Shown: positions 9,755 through 19,766, numbered from the stretch's first letter. The stretch: DNA of 64,000 bases from Bryobacterales bacterium (GCA_026713545.1 JAPOOG010000074.1:1-64000); one strand, 5' to 3'. A program made the numbers and translations. Notes: generated from the sequence alone by a model not told the origin.

Positions 9755-10750
9755 ATGATTGAAACTTATGCTTACGCTCGAGCAGGGTTGCTCGGCAACC
9801 CGAGCGACGGCTATTACGGAAAAACCATTTCATTCATCCTGAGAAATTTTTGGGCGCGGGTTCTGCTGTACCCCAGCGCCCCGCTCGAGATCAAGCCGTC
9901 AAAGTCCGACATTCCATTGTGGGAGAACCTTGAAGACCTGCGTCGAACGACGCGTTGGAGAGGTTATTACGGCGGCATCCGAATCATCAAGGCGTTGCTG
10001 ATGCGCTTCAGCGACTACTGCCTGGAGCAGGGCATCCATCTGCCCAACCGAAATTTCACCATCGAGTATGAGTCGACCATCCCGCAACGCCTCGGCTTGG
10101 GCGGTTCGAGCGCCATCATTACCGCCGCTCTGCGCGCACTCCTGCGGTATTTCGAGATCCAGATTCCCCAACCCGTTCAGGCCAACTTGATTCTCGAGAC
10201 CGAGACGCGGGAACTTGGCGTCGCCGCCGGTCTGCAGGACCGCGTGATTCAGGTCTACAACGGGCTCGTCTACATGGACTTCGGCGAAAGCATCATGAAG
10301 ACGCGCGGCTATGGTCACTACGAACAACTCGATGCCGGGCTTCTTCCGAATGTCTACGTCGCCTACCGAACCAGCCTGAGCGAAGGCACGGAGGTGTTCC
10401 ACAACGACGTTCGCTCACGCTTCCTCCGCAAAGAGAAGAAAGTCGTGCAGGCTATGCATCGCTGGGCCGAGATTGCCGAAGAAGGCCGCGAGGCCCTTCT
10501 CACGGGAGACCGCAATCGACTCGACCGGCTTATCGATGAGAACTACGACCTGCGCGCAGAGATCTACCGCATCAGCGACGGCAATCAGGAAATGATACGC
10601 ACGGCGCGCCGAGTCGGTGCGACAGCGAAATTCACCGGTTCCGGCGGCGCCATCGTCGGCACATATCGCGACGGGCGGCACTTCCAGCAACTCGTCGAGA
10701 CTTTCCGCGACATCAACGTCAACGTGATTCGGCCGCAAGTTACGGCCTGA
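9755..10750 (+). CDS. GHMP-family small-molecule kinase (sugar/uronate kinase-like)
   Basis: A 331-residue protein with GHMP kinase architecture. It has an N-terminal substrate loop ARAGLLGNPSDGYYGK, the ATP-binding motif PQRLGLGGSSA (110-120) and a C-terminal motif 3, AKFTGSGGAIVG. The family phosphorylates sugars, mevalonate-type alcohols or homoserine. The N-terminus with GNPSDGYYGKT resembles glucuronokinase-like members, so a sugar or uronic acid kinase is likely, but the substrate is not certain. ATG 9755 is chosen because upstream in-frame sequence runs into repeat B2 and has no family similarity. It converges with the cyclophilin gene. Confidence 0.82.
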   Translation: MIETYAYARAGLLGNPSDGYYGKTISFILRNFWARVLLYPSAPLEIKPSKSDIPLWENLEDLRRTTRWRGYYGGIRIIKALLMRFSDYCLEQGIHLPNRNFTIEYESTIPQRLGLGGSSAIITAALRALLRYFEIQIPQPVQANLILETETRELGVAAGLQDRVIQVYNGLVYMDFGESIMKTRGYGHYEQLDAGLLPNVYVAYRTSLSEGTEVFHNDVRSRFLRKEKKVVQAMHRWAEIAEEGREALLTGDRNRLDRLIDENYDLRAEIYRISDGNQEMIRTARRVGATAKFTGSGGAIVGTYRDGRHFQQLVETFRDINVNVIRPQVTA

Positions 10751-10754
10751 CCAA

Positions 10755-10860
10755 GATCACAAGCTGGGGTCACGAAGTTTGAAATGACCCGCCAAAAAAT
10801 CGTGCCATCAGGAAAGGTTTTGTCAACAAATGGCAAAAAGTTGTCGATGGTCTCGGATTC
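10755..10860 (-). pseudogene. Cyclophilin-like fragment (decayed)
   Basis: Read on the minus strand, this stretch encodes NFLPFVDKTFPDGTIFWRV. It matches the intact cyclophilin's NFLQYVDDGFYDGTIFHRV (residues 110-128) at 12 of 19 positions. No start, remaining PPIase domain or proper end is present. The DNA is AT-richer and clearly diverged from the neighbouring gene, so it is an old duplicate or a remnant of a second cyclophilin gene rather than a recent copy. It lies immediately downstream of the intact gene, on the same strand. Confidence 0.45.
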
Positions 10861-10949
10861 GTGTCTGGAAAAAGCTCGATCTTGTTCGGTCGTTTCGAGG
10901 TGTCCACGCCGACAGCGGGAAGGGTTTGTTGATCTTCCGTGACCTCTCG

Positions 10950-11693
10950 CTAGTTCGCGCGGCGGATTGACTTGATGACGATGGGTTCTCCGGGCACATC
11001 GCCGTGCCCTTTGTGGAAACCGGTGGACACGGCGGCGATGGCGTCGACGACAGCAAGTCCTTCGGTCACCTTGCCGAAGACGGCGTATCCCCATCCTCTC
11101 GGATCCTGGTCCTTGTCGAGGAAGCGATTCGTTTTGTCGTTGATATAAAACTGTGATGTCGCGCTGTTGGGGTCACTGGTGCGAGCCATCGCGATTGCGC
11201 CGCGAAGATTCGCGAGTCCGTTGCCCGACTCGATCTTGATCGGCGGACGGGTGGGCTTCTCTCGCATGTCCGGCGTGAAACCGCCTCCCTGAATCATGAA
11301 CCGCTGCTTCACTCGGTGGAAGATCGTGCCGTCATAGAACCCGTCGTCCACGTATTGCAGGAAGTTCTTCACGGTGATCGGAGCACGGTCCGGTCTGAGT
11401 TCCACCTTGATGTTCCCCTTGGTGGTCTCGATCACGACAACAGGCTTTGCAGGGGGCTTGGGCGGCTCCGGTTTGGTCTCGGGCTTCTCGGCAGGCTTGA
11501 TTTCGGGTTTGGGCATGGTAGGCTCCAGCTTGGCGGTCTCGACGGGCTCCGGCTCGGTAACGGACTCTTCGGCCTCGGGTTCCGGCGTTTTCCCACCCGT
11601 TTCCTTCTCGGGCGGCGCTGATGGGCATGCGAGAAGTCCGAGAATGAGAACTACCAAGACGAGAAACACCTCTAAACGTTTGGTGCGGACCAT
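10950..11693 (-). CDS. Peptidyl-prolyl cis-trans isomerase, cyclophilin type, lipoprotein
   Basis: A 247-residue protein with a lipoprotein signal ending LLAC (Cys23). A proline/glutamate-rich linker follows (about 27-84), then a cyclophilin domain from about residue 86 to the end. The domain keeps FHRVKQRFMIQGGGFT, AMARTSDPNSATSQFYI and FGKVTEG, including the catalytic Arg of FHRV. It should catalyse proline isomerisation in proteins crossing the periplasm while anchored to a membrane by its lipid. The low-complexity linker would let the domain reach away from the membrane. Confidence 0.92.
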   Translation of the reverse strand: MVRTKRLEVFLVLVVLILGLLACPSAPPEKETGGKTPEPEAEESVTEPEPVETAKLEPTMPKPEIKPAEKPETKPEPPKPPAKPVVVIETTKGNIKVELRPDRAPITVKNFLQYVDDGFYDGTIFHRVKQRFMIQGGGFTPDMREKPTRPPIKIESGNGLANLRGAIAMARTSDPNSATSQFYINDKTNRFLDKDQDPRGWGYAVFGKVTEGLAVVDAIAAVSTGFHKGHGDVPGEPIVIKSIRRAN

Positions 11694-11860
11694 TTGGAAC
11701 TCTCCACGGAAACCCAGTTGGGTCGATTACAACCTACCACTTATTATCATATGCAAGCGTTTTACGACGGAAGGGGGAGTGACAAAGGGGTCTCGCGGCA
11801 GACAGGTCGTACGGAGCCCACACGAGCAGCGCAAGGTGCACCTTTGGAGGCGCCCACACC

Positions 11861-13363
11861 GTGAATAGAAACGCGCTGTTATCCCTCGCGCTCGTTGCCT
11901 TCAGCACCGTCGGCAATGGATGTTCCAACCCGGGAACCGGGCAGGCGGCCCTGAGCCTGACTTCCGATTCGCAACTGTTTGTCGACACCTTTTTGATCGA
12001 GATCTCCGACGGCGTCGTGAAGTCGTTGAACCGCCCCGACAAACACCCGGCCAACCCACTGGTACGAGCGGACAGGCCGTGGGAAGGCTATCTGGTCTTG
12101 CAGCCGGGTTCAGTCATTTTCGACGAGAAAGAGGGGCTGTTCAAGATGTGGTACAACAGCCTGCCCTCGACGAAACGGCCCGATGTCGAGGACTTCCTGT
12201 GTTACGCCACCTCGAAGGACGGCGTGCACTGGGAGAAGCCTGACCTCGGCTTGGTCGCGTACCGGGGCTCTACGGCGAACAATATTTTTCTCAAAGAGTC
12301 GGCGTGGACGCACAGCGTTATCAAAGATCCTGACGATAAAGACCCGAATCGCCGCTACAAGTTGGCATACTGGCGCACTCACGACCGCAGCGAGTGTGGC
12401 GTGTGGGTGGCGTTCTCTTCGGACGGGGTCCGCTGGACCAACCATCCCGATAATCCCGTCGTGCCCTGTTCGGCGACGGGCGATACCTTCAGCGTGATGC
12501 AAGATTCGGCATCGAAGCAATATTGGCTTTACCACAAGTCGAAGATCCGACCGATACGCAAGGTGGCCCGTCTGGTCAGCGATGACTTCGTCCACTGGAG
12601 GGATTCTCAGCTCGTGCTGGAACCAGACGAGCACGATCAGCCCGACACCGAGTTCTACGGCCTGTCGGCTTTCTCCTACGGCGGGCAGTATCTCGGCTTG
12701 CTGTGGGTGTTTCATACGTACTCGCAGCTCATGGATACGCAGCTCGTATCGAGCCGCGACGGTCTGGTGTGGGACCGAGGCGGGTATCGCCGCATCTTCC
12801 TTTCCCTTGGCTACATGAGGAACGAGTACGGCGGATCGAGCTTCGACAGCGGGATGGTGTTTCCCGCCAGCGCTCCCGCAGTGAAAGACGACAAGCTTTG
12901 GATCTACTACTCCGGATTCTCGAATCTTCACAACGCGCTCGCGGAAGAACATACGGGCGAGATCGGGCTGGCGACGTTGCGGTTGGACGGATTCGTCTCG
13001 CTTGAAGCCACCAGCGAAGCGTCTGTGGTGACGCGTCCAGTCACGTTCCAGGGATCCTCCATGACGCTGAATGCGCGAACGCGGGCCATGGAGCAGCAAG
13101 GCGGCGCGTTCAATCCTGTGTGGAAGGAGCTTTTCACCGATGTGCCCGACGGCAAAGGGTCGATCCGGGTCGAAGTCCAAGATCCGGATGGACAGCCGAT
13201 CAGCGGGTATCGAGCCGAGGAGTGCATCCCTGTCCAGGGTGACGGCGTGGGACTCGGTATCTCTTGGGACGGCGACAAGGACCTGAGTGCGCTCAAGGGC
13301 CGCGCTGTCCGATTCAAGTTCGTAATGAGCAACGCGAGCCTCTATTCCTTCAGGATCCGGTAA
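11861..13363 (+). CDS. Exported five-bladed-propeller glycosidase-like protein
   Basis: A 500-residue protein starting at GTG, with GGAGG ten bases upstream. It has an N-terminal export signal with a possible lipid Cys at 21. The body has repeated W-x-S-x-DG-x-W units (YATSKDGVHWEKP, AFSSDGVRWTNHP, SSRDGLVWDRGG) and an acidic residue pattern typical of the GH32/43/68/130-like propeller fold. A C-terminal beta-sandwich region (about 385-500) follows. It probably acts on a plant or microbial glycan, or is a non-catalytic relative; the catalytic residues cannot be assigned with confidence. It is divergent from the cyclophilin gene. Confidence 0.65.
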   Translation: MNRNALLSLALVAFSTVGNGCSNPGTGQAALSLTSDSQLFVDTFLIEISDGVVKSLNRPDKHPANPLVRADRPWEGYLVLQPGSVIFDEKEGLFKMWYNSLPSTKRPDVEDFLCYATSKDGVHWEKPDLGLVAYRGSTANNIFLKESAWTHSVIKDPDDKDPNRRYKLAYWRTHDRSECGVWVAFSSDGVRWTNHPDNPVVPCSATGDTFSVMQDSASKQYWLYHKSKIRPIRKVARLVSDDFVHWRDSQLVLEPDEHDQPDTEFYGLSAFSYGGQYLGLLWVFHTYSQLMDTQLVSSRDGLVWDRGGYRRIFLSLGYMRNEYGGSSFDSGMVFPASAPAVKDDKLWIYYSGFSNLHNALAEEHTGEIGLATLRLDGFVSLEATSEASVVTRPVTFQGSSMTLNARTRAMEQQGGAFNPVWKELFTDVPDGKGSIRVEVQDPDGQPISGYRAEECIPVQGDGVGLGISWDGDKDLSALKGRAVRFKFVMSNASLYSFRIR

Positions 13364-13740
13364 CGCGCTTGCGTCTGCCGTCTTGAGAACGGACAGGGCG
13401 AAGCCCATGGCGACCAAAGCCGGGCGAGGGATAGACGATGCGAAATGCTCGCAGCGAGTTATATCTATCCTGGTTACACCGAAAACGCCGGCGCTCCCGC
13501 AGTATTTCCGACTCTGTCCGGCGCTGCAAGATGGCCTGCTGGAACATTTTGCCGTTCACCCTTGCCCTGTCCCGGCCTGTTGCAAGGAAGTGATCGAGAG
13601 CGATCACCACTGCGTATCGTGGCCGTGTCGTAACGTATTCCTCTTTCAGCCCCAGGCGGGAGTTCGCATACCGGGTCGAGAGTGAATCGACTTGATTGAT
13701 GGCGCCGTCTGGAGAGCGCCTCTTGCGTTTTCAACACGCC
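13364..13740. other. Intergenic stretch, nothing recognised
   Basis: About 377 bases between two convergent genes. Short frames exist on both strands but show no domain, no plausible ribosome binding site and no protein-like composition. No clear intrinsic terminator was seen. Confidence 0.4.
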
Positions 13741-14532
13741 TCAAGGGATGCCATCAGGCGGCGCATGATGATCCAGCGGGCCGGAGCCTCGCCCCAACCC
13801 CGGCGCCGTCAGAATGGCGCTCGTGATGAAACTTTTGGCGGCGCGGACGGCCGTGCGAAGCGGCTGCCCCTTCGACAGACCCGCCGCGATCGCCGCCGAC
13901 AGCGTACAGCCGGTTCCGTGCGTATGCCTGGTATCGATCCGGAGCGTGGGCAGCATTTCGACTTCGCCTTCCGAGAGCAGGAGATCGGTGGGGTCGCCTT
14001 CCAGATGTCCGCCTTTGACCAGCACGGCTGCGCATCCCATGCCGGCGATCCTGCGGGCGGCTTGTTCCATCTGAGCCGTATCGCTGACTTCCATTGCTGC
14101 CAGCGCGGCCGCCTCGGCAAGGTTCGGTGTGATCAGCGTGGCGCACGGCAGCAGACGTTCCCGCATCAAGGCCTGTGCGCCTGTGTCGAGCAGAACTGCG
14201 CCGTGCTTGCTGATCATCACCGGGTCGACCACCAGCGGGAAGGAGATCTGCTCCGCCCAGGACGCAACCACTTCCATGATCGAAACCGTCCCCAGCGCGC
14301 CGGTCTTGGCAGCGTTGGGTGGAATGTCTTCCGTCACTGACCGCAACTGCCTTTCCACATATGCGGGATCGAGCGGATCGACTGACTCGACGCGCTCGGT
14401 GTTCTGCACGGTCAGCAGCGTGACGGCGCTCATCCCGTAGACGCCGAATTGATGGAACGTCTTGAGATCCGCTTGCAGGCCTGCGCCCCCGGAAGGGTCC
14501 GAGCCCGCGATCGTGAGCGCAACCTGGATCAC
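13741..14532 (-). CDS. thiD: Hydroxymethylpyrimidine/phosphomethylpyrimidine kinase
   Basis: A 263-residue ribokinase-fold enzyme phosphorylating HMP and HMP-phosphate in thiamine synthesis. The start TIAGSDPSGGAGLQADLKT, the DPVMISKHG segment (103-111) and the anion-hole/catalytic GTGCTLSA (206-213, Cys209) are all family-typical. No other thiamine gene adjoins it, and no TPP riboswitch core was found in the 430 bases upstream. It is divergent from rpmI. Confidence 0.94.
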   Translation of the reverse strand: MIQVALTIAGSDPSGGAGLQADLKTFHQFGVYGMSAVTLLTVQNTERVESVDPLDPAYVERQLRSVTEDIPPNAAKTGALGTVSIMEVVASWAEQISFPLVVDPVMISKHGAVLLDTGAQALMRERLLPCATLITPNLAEAAALAAMEVSDTAQMEQAARRIAGMGCAAVLVKGGHLEGDPTDLLLSEGEVEMLPTLRIDTRHTHGTGCTLSAAIAAGLSKGQPLRTAVRAAKSFITSAILTAPGLGRGSGPLDHHAPPDGIP

Positions 14533-14805
14533 AGCGATTCATGCGGGGCAGGGGAGGCCCCGGCCCGATTCCGTACCCAAGGATGTGATCTGCAATCGCA
14601 GGCGTCGGGCCGCAAGGGCGCGCTACGTAATGCGCCTGTCGCTCGCAGGGACCATGAATCTGTCATCCGCCGCTTTGGACCCGCGTGGTCCACACCCGCC
14701 TTCGAACGGTCTTTCCGTACCTGCCGCAACGGGCTTTCTTCAACAATCTCCCGAGCAGGAACGGGTCCCGGCCCCGGCATCGCCGAATGCCTCACCAGCC
14801 GATGT

Positions 14806-14841
14806 TATACTAATCAGTACCATTTCGGACCCAGCGGGTCC
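14806..14841 (+). promoter_or_regulatory. Possible -10 element and leader hairpin of the rpmI-rplT unit
   Basis: A good -10 hexamer TATACT lies at 14806-14811, about 150 bases before rpmI. The perfect 6-bp hairpin GGACCCAGCGGGTCC (14827-14841) would lie at the very 5' end of the transcript. The -35 position is poor. In many bacteria L20 binds the leader of this operon, so the leader could be regulatory; that part is inference. The rest of 14533-14960 holds no gene. Confidence 0.3.
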
Positions 14842-14960
14842 ACTGCAGATCATTTCCCTGATCGTCGGAACCGTAAGCAGGCGTGTTGACGGCTGCCTTG
14901 CGCCTCCAAGGGTAAGTGGTATCGGAAAGACCCGTGCTGAGCGGGCGCCGAGGTGACATC

Positions 14961-15155
14961 GTGCCAAAGCAGAAATCACATCGGGGGGCGAGTAAGCGCT
15001 TCAAAACCACCGCAAGCGGCCGAGTCGTGCGCCGCCACTCGATGAAGAGCCATATCCTCACCAAGAAGACGAGGAAGCGCAAACGGAAGCTGCGGCAGAG
15101 TACGCTCATGAGTTCCGCGATGGAAAAAGCGGTCAAAGGGATGATCGCTTCGTAG
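14961..15155 (+). CDS. rpmI: 50S ribosomal protein L35
   Basis: A 64-residue basic protein starting at GTG with AGGTGA seven bases upstream. The sequence [19 protein letters not shown], then [16 protein letters not shown], is diagnostic of L35. It is the first gene of a cluster with rplT, pheS and pheT. The usual upstream partner infC is absent; thiD lies there on the opposite strand. Confidence 0.97.
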   Translation: MPKQKSHRGASKRFKTTASGRVVRRHSMKSHILTKKTRKRKRKLRQSTLMSSAMEKAVKGMIAS

Positions 15156-15260
15156 CAAGTTTCTCCGGCGAGCGAGCAGCGCCCAAGGCACGTGCCTGCT
15201 TCGCCGCCCATCCACACGGCACGCCGATCTTGACGGGCGATTGGCCGAAGGAGGAAAACC

Positions 15261-15650
15261 GTGCCCCGAGTCAAACGCGGCTCCAAACGCCGCGATCGAC
15301 GCAAGAAGATCCTTGCCCAAGCCAAGGGCTACTATCAACGCAAGAGCAAACTCTTCCGTTACGCCAAGGAGGCCGTCGAACGCGGACAGAAATTCGCTTA
15401 CATCGGCCGCCGCCTCAAGAAGCGCGATTTCCGCTCTCTCTGGATCATCCGCATCGGCGCCGCGGCGCGCGGCCATGGGCTCTCCTACAGCCGGTTCCTG
15501 CATGGACTGAAGCTTGCGGGCATCGATCTGAATCGCAAGATGCTTGCCGATATGGCGATTCATGACGAGTCCGGCTTCGAACAACTTGCCGCCGCCGCCA
15601 AGAGCGCGCTCGAAGCCCGGCCCGCCTCAGAGGTTCCCGCCGCCGACTAG
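15261..15650 (+). CDS. rplT: 50S ribosomal protein L20
   Basis: A 129-residue protein starting at GTG with a strong GGAGG site. The N-terminus [20 protein letters not shown] and the segment [11 protein letters not shown] are diagnostic. L20 is needed for early 50S assembly and in known cases represses its own operon. A short alanine/proline-rich tail extends beyond the usual end. The stop codon lies inside a terminator hairpin. Confidence 0.98.
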   Translation: MPRVKRGSKRRDRRKKILAQAKGYYQRKSKLFRYAKEAVERGQKFAYIGRRLKKRDFRSLWIIRIGAAARGHGLSYSRFLHGLKLAGIDLNRKMLADMAIHDESGFEQLAAAAKSALEARPASEVPAAD

Positions 15651-15670
15651 GTTGTCGGCGGAACTTTTTC
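15640..15670 (+). terminator. Intrinsic terminator overlapping the rplT stop codon
   Basis: A perfect 8-bp stem CCGCCGAC/GTCGGCGG with a 6-base loop that contains the rplT TAG stop, followed by AACTTTTTC. It should end or attenuate transcription between the ribosomal protein pair and pheST. Ribosomes finishing rplT would cover the stem, so translation could influence read-through. Confidence 0.7.
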
Positions 15671-15706
15671 GGTTATTGCAGCCGAAGGCAGGGCAAGGCT
15701 TGTAGC

Positions 15707-16750
15707 ATGACGATCGACGAGAAAACCGGCCGGGACCTTGACGACTTGTTGGCCGGCGGCGGCTCCATCGACGGCCTCTACGAAGAGTTGCGCTCCTCGT
15801 TTGACGCCGAGAAAACCGCGATTACTTCCGAGGAGCAGCACAAGGCTTTTCGCGACCGCTGGGCCGGCCGCAAGAACGGCTTGCTGACCCACGCCAACGA
15901 CCATTGGCTCAAGAAAGCTCCGCGAGAGCTCAAGCCGCAAGTCGGACGCCTGCAGAACGAGGCCAAGAAGCACGTCGAGGCCGGTCTTGCCGGCGTGAAA
16001 AAAAAGCTCGGCCCATCACAAGAGGCCAAGAGCAGCATCGACGTCACCCTCCCCGGGCCGCCGCGTCTGCTCGGCGCGCGCCACCCGCTGCAACTTGTCT
16101 TCGATGAAATCGAGCACATTTTCCACGGGCTCGGCTACTCGGTCGCCGAGGGTCCTGAAATCGAAAGCTACTACTACAACTTCGAGGCCCTCAACTTTCC
16201 CGCGGACCACCCCGCTGTCGACGAGATGGATACGCTGTTCCTCGAAGACGGCTCGCTGCTCCGCACGCATACGTCGCCGAACCAGATCCGCATCATGGAG
16301 GCCAGCGAGCCGCCGCTGCGCTATCTCGTCCCCGGCAAGGTTTACCGCAACGACACGGCGGATTCGACGCACAGCCCGATGTTCCACCAGATCGAGGGCT
16401 TCGCGGTCGACCGCGACATCACTTTCAGCGACTTGAAAGGAACGCTCGACTACTTCCTCCGCCGCTTCTTCGGGCAGGACACGCGTATCCGTTTCCGCCC
16501 CAGTTTCTTCCCGTTCACCGAGCCCAGTGCGGAAGTCGATATCTACTGGGAAGGGCGAGGTTTCATCGAGGTCCTCGGCTGCGGAATGATCGACCCGAGT
16601 GTGTTCCACTACGTCGGCTACGACCCCGAGGAGTACTCCGGCTTCGCCTTCGGACTGGGCATCGACCGCTTCGCGATGCTCAAGTACGACATCACTGATA
16701 TCCAGCTTCTCTTCCAGGGGGACATCCGCTTCCTGAGGCAGTTCCGCTGA
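15707..16750 (+). CDS. pheS: Phenylalanyl-tRNA synthetase alpha subunit
   Basis: A 347-residue class II synthetase catalytic subunit. It has an N-terminal coiled-coil tRNA arm (about 1-105). The core includes FHGLGYSVAEGPEIE, LLRTHTSPNQIR, PGKVYRNDTADSTH, RFRPSFFPFTEPSAE and motif 3 GLGIDRFAMLKY. With PheT it charges tRNA-Phe as an alpha2-beta2 tetramer. Its TGA overlaps the pheT ATG by one base, so the two are translationally coupled. Confidence 0.97.
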   Translation: MTIDEKTGRDLDDLLAGGGSIDGLYEELRSSFDAEKTAITSEEQHKAFRDRWAGRKNGLLTHANDHWLKKAPRELKPQVGRLQNEAKKHVEAGLAGVKKKLGPSQEAKSSIDVTLPGPPRLLGARHPLQLVFDEIEHIFHGLGYSVAEGPEIESYYYNFEALNFPADHPAVDEMDTLFLEDGSLLRTHTSPNQIRIMEASEPPLRYLVPGKVYRNDTADSTHSPMFHQIEGFAVDRDITFSDLKGTLDYFLRRFFGQDTRIRFRPSFFPFTEPSAEVDIYWEGRGFIEVLGCGMIDPSVFHYVGYDPEEYSGFAFGLGIDRFAMLKYDITDIQLLFQGDIRFLRQFR

Positions 16751-18777
16751 TGCGCATTCTCTACAGTTGGCTGAAGGACTACGTTGATATTCCGGAAACC
16801 CCGGAAGAGCTTGCCGACAAGCTCACGATGGCCGGCTTGACCGTCGACGAAATCCTTGAAGAGGCTGCGGAGACCGTCTACGAAATCGAAATCACCGCCA
16901 ACCGCCCCGACGAGATGAACCATCTCGGCGTAGCGCGCGAGATTTCCGCGATTTGCGATCGTCCGCTCAAGGCGCCTGCGGTCGAAATCCCCGAGCAGGA
17001 GCCCGACGCCTCTAGCCGCGCCGCCATCGAAATCGCCGATGCGGGCCTCTGCTCTCGCTATGCCGGACGCGTCATCGTTGATGTCGAGGTCAAACCGTCC
17101 CCGGCGTGGATGTCGCAGCGGCTCGAATTATGCGGCATTCGCACCATAAATAATGTCGCTGACATCACCAACTACGTCCTGCTCGAAACCGGTCAGCCGA
17201 CGCACGCCTTCGATCTCGACCTGCTCGGAGAGAATCGCATCATCGTCCGCAGCGCCCGGCCGGGCGAAAGCCTGCAAACTCTCGACGGGATCGACCGCGA
17301 ACTCAGCGGCGAGCATCTCGTGATCGCCGACGCCGCAAAGCCGGTGGCCTTGGCCGGAGTGATGGGAGGACTCGACACCGAAATCTCCGAGGAAACGCGA
17401 AACGTCTTGATCGAAAGCGCTTGGTTCCAACCGAGTTCCGTTCGCAAGACGGCCCGCCGGTTCGGCATGCACACCGAAGCCTCGCATCGGTTCGAACGCG
17501 GCGCCGATGTGGAAGCAACGGTCCCCGCGGCCGATCGCATCGCGGCGCTGCTCGCCGAGTTCGCCGGCGGCAAGGTTCTCAGGGGCGTCATCGACGTCTA
17601 CCCGTCATTCTCCGATCGTGCGGCGATCCGCTTGCGCCGCGGGCGCCTGAAGCAAATCCTCGGCGCATCGATTCCCGGCGCCGAGGTCGAACGCATTCTC
17701 GCCGCTCTCGGTTTTGGCGTCACTGTCGTCGGCGATGGCTGGAACGTCATCCCACCCGCAGGGCGCCTTGACGTCGAGCGTGAGATCGACCTTATCGAGG
17801 AAGTCGTGCGTATCTTCGGTTACGACCGCATCGCGAACACCTTGCCGCAAGCGAGTGTCCCGCCCGAGGACCCGCCCGAGCGGCGCGCCGCCAACAAGCT
17901 TCGATCCGTTGCGCGCTCACTCGGCTACAGCGAAACCATCTCCCTTTCCTTCATGGACTCACGGGATGCGGCCCGGTTCGGCCGCTGGCAAGTCGTGCCT
18001 TTGAAAAACCCGCTAACCGAGTTGCAGGACTGCCTGCGCAATTCGTCCGTTCCCGCCATGCTCCGTTCCTTGATGTGGAACCTCAACCGCGGCGAGAACG
18101 ACGTGCGGCTTTTTGAGATGGGCAGGCTGTACCGCGCAACCAACGGCGGCCACGAGGAACCGGCCATCCTGACGATAGGGGCCACCGGCTCAGCGCGTCC
18201 TGCATCGCTGGGCGACCCCGGACAGCCGCTGGACTTTTTTCAATTGAAGGCCGATGTCGGAGCGCTGCTTGGCGCTTTTTCCGTCGAGCTCGGCTTCGAC
18301 ACGGAAGACATCCCCGCGTACTACCGGCAGGACGCGGCCGCCCGCATCACCCGCGGGGATGAGACTCTCGGCTTCCTGGGCAGCATCGATCCCCGCTGCC
18401 TGCCGGAAGAAAAACTTCGCCGTTCCCTGTGGGTTGCCGAAGTCCTGATCGACCCGCTGTTTGCCGCCTCGCTGCGCCAAACTCGATTCGAACCGATCTC
18501 CAGGGTTCCTGCCGTCCACCGCGATCTCTCAGTGCTCGTCCCCGAGGGCACGTCGTTCGCCCAGATCGCCGCCGCCGCCGGCAAGCCCGAGCATCTTGTC
18601 TCGATCGAGCCGCAAGAGGTCTTCCGGGGCAAGCAAGTCCCTGCCGGTCGCTATGGCTTGCTGCTGAGAACGGTCTGGCAAAAGCCCGCGGAAAGCCTGA
18701 CTGACGAGGAAGTCAACGCCCGCACCGAAACGGTGCTCAAGAAGCTTGCCGCGCTGGGCATTCAGCAACGCAAGTAG
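16750..18777 (+). CDS. pheT: Phenylalanyl-tRNA synthetase beta subunit, lacking the OB tRNA-binding domain
   Basis: A 675-residue beta subunit. It begins MRILYSWLKDYVDIPETPEE and carries the B3/B4 editing core, the B5 domain and a C-terminal FDX-ACB domain (about 580-675, RVPAVHRDLSVLVP). E. coli-type PheT is close to 800 residues. Here the sequence passes straight from MAGLTVDEILEE (27-38) to YEIEITANRPDEMNHLGVAR, where other PheT proteins have a roughly 110-residue EMAP/OB fold (domain B2). The reading frame is intact, so this is a real domain loss rather than a frameshift. Confidence 0.95.
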   Translation: MRILYSWLKDYVDIPETPEELADKLTMAGLTVDEILEEAAETVYEIEITANRPDEMNHLGVAREISAICDRPLKAPAVEIPEQEPDASSRAAIEIADAGLCSRYAGRVIVDVEVKPSPAWMSQRLELCGIRTINNVADITNYVLLETGQPTHAFDLDLLGENRIIVRSARPGESLQTLDGIDRELSGEHLVIADAAKPVALAGVMGGLDTEISEETRNVLIESAWFQPSSVRKTARRFGMHTEASHRFERGADVEATVPAADRIAALLAEFAGGKVLRGVIDVYPSFSDRAAIRLRRGRLKQILGASIPGAEVERILAALGFGVTVVGDGWNVIPPAGRLDVEREIDLIEEVVRIFGYDRIANTLPQASVPPEDPPERRAANKLRSVARSLGYSETISLSFMDSRDAARFGRWQVVPLKNPLTELQDCLRNSSVPAMLRSLMWNLNRGENDVRLFEMGRLYRATNGGHEEPAILTIGATGSARPASLGDPGQPLDFFQLKADVGALLGAFSVELGFDTEDIPAYYRQDAAARITRGDETLGFLGSIDPRCLPEEKLRRSLWVAEVLIDPLFAASLRQTRFEPISRVPAVHRDLSVLVPEGTSFAQIAAAAGKPEHLVSIEPQEVFRGKQVPAGRYGLLLRTVWQKPAESLTDEEVNARTETVLKKLAALGIQQRK

Positions 18778-18865
18778 GGCCTTCGAGACGCCGGCCGCGC
18801 CTCACCGTTTTTGCGCGTCTTTCTTCCACCCTTGCCGAGAGTCCCTGAAAAGGGAAAAGGGACCG

Positions 18866-18887
18866 CCCGAGGAATGGAACCCTCGGG
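18866..18887. terminator. Hairpin between convergent pheT and pal
   Basis: A 7-bp perfect stem CCCGAGG/CCTCGGG with an 8-base loop lies between two convergent genes. There is no U tract on either side, so it is at best a weak or Rho-assisted bidirectional terminator. Confidence 0.3.
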
Positions 18888-18922
18888 ACGCGCCCCTTGA
18901 TACCCGGTGTGTGAAATACAGC

Positions 18923-19687
<765 letters not shown>

Positions 19688-19766
19688 GAGAACTCCTTAC
19701 GCCTCCTCCAAGGTGTTTGGACACAAACTGGTGCTAACCGGTGAAAAGGAAATAATAGCAGGTTCG

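Noticed and set aside
14533-14960. Search for infC or a TPP riboswitch upstream of rpmI/thiD
   Set aside because: No frame resembles IF3, and no TPP-riboswitch core motif was found on the thiD strand.
16016-16609. Long minus-strand frames opposite pheS, glnA, tolB and other genes
   Set aside because: These are mirror frames produced by high GC codon usage; the plus-strand or opposite genes have clear family motifs.
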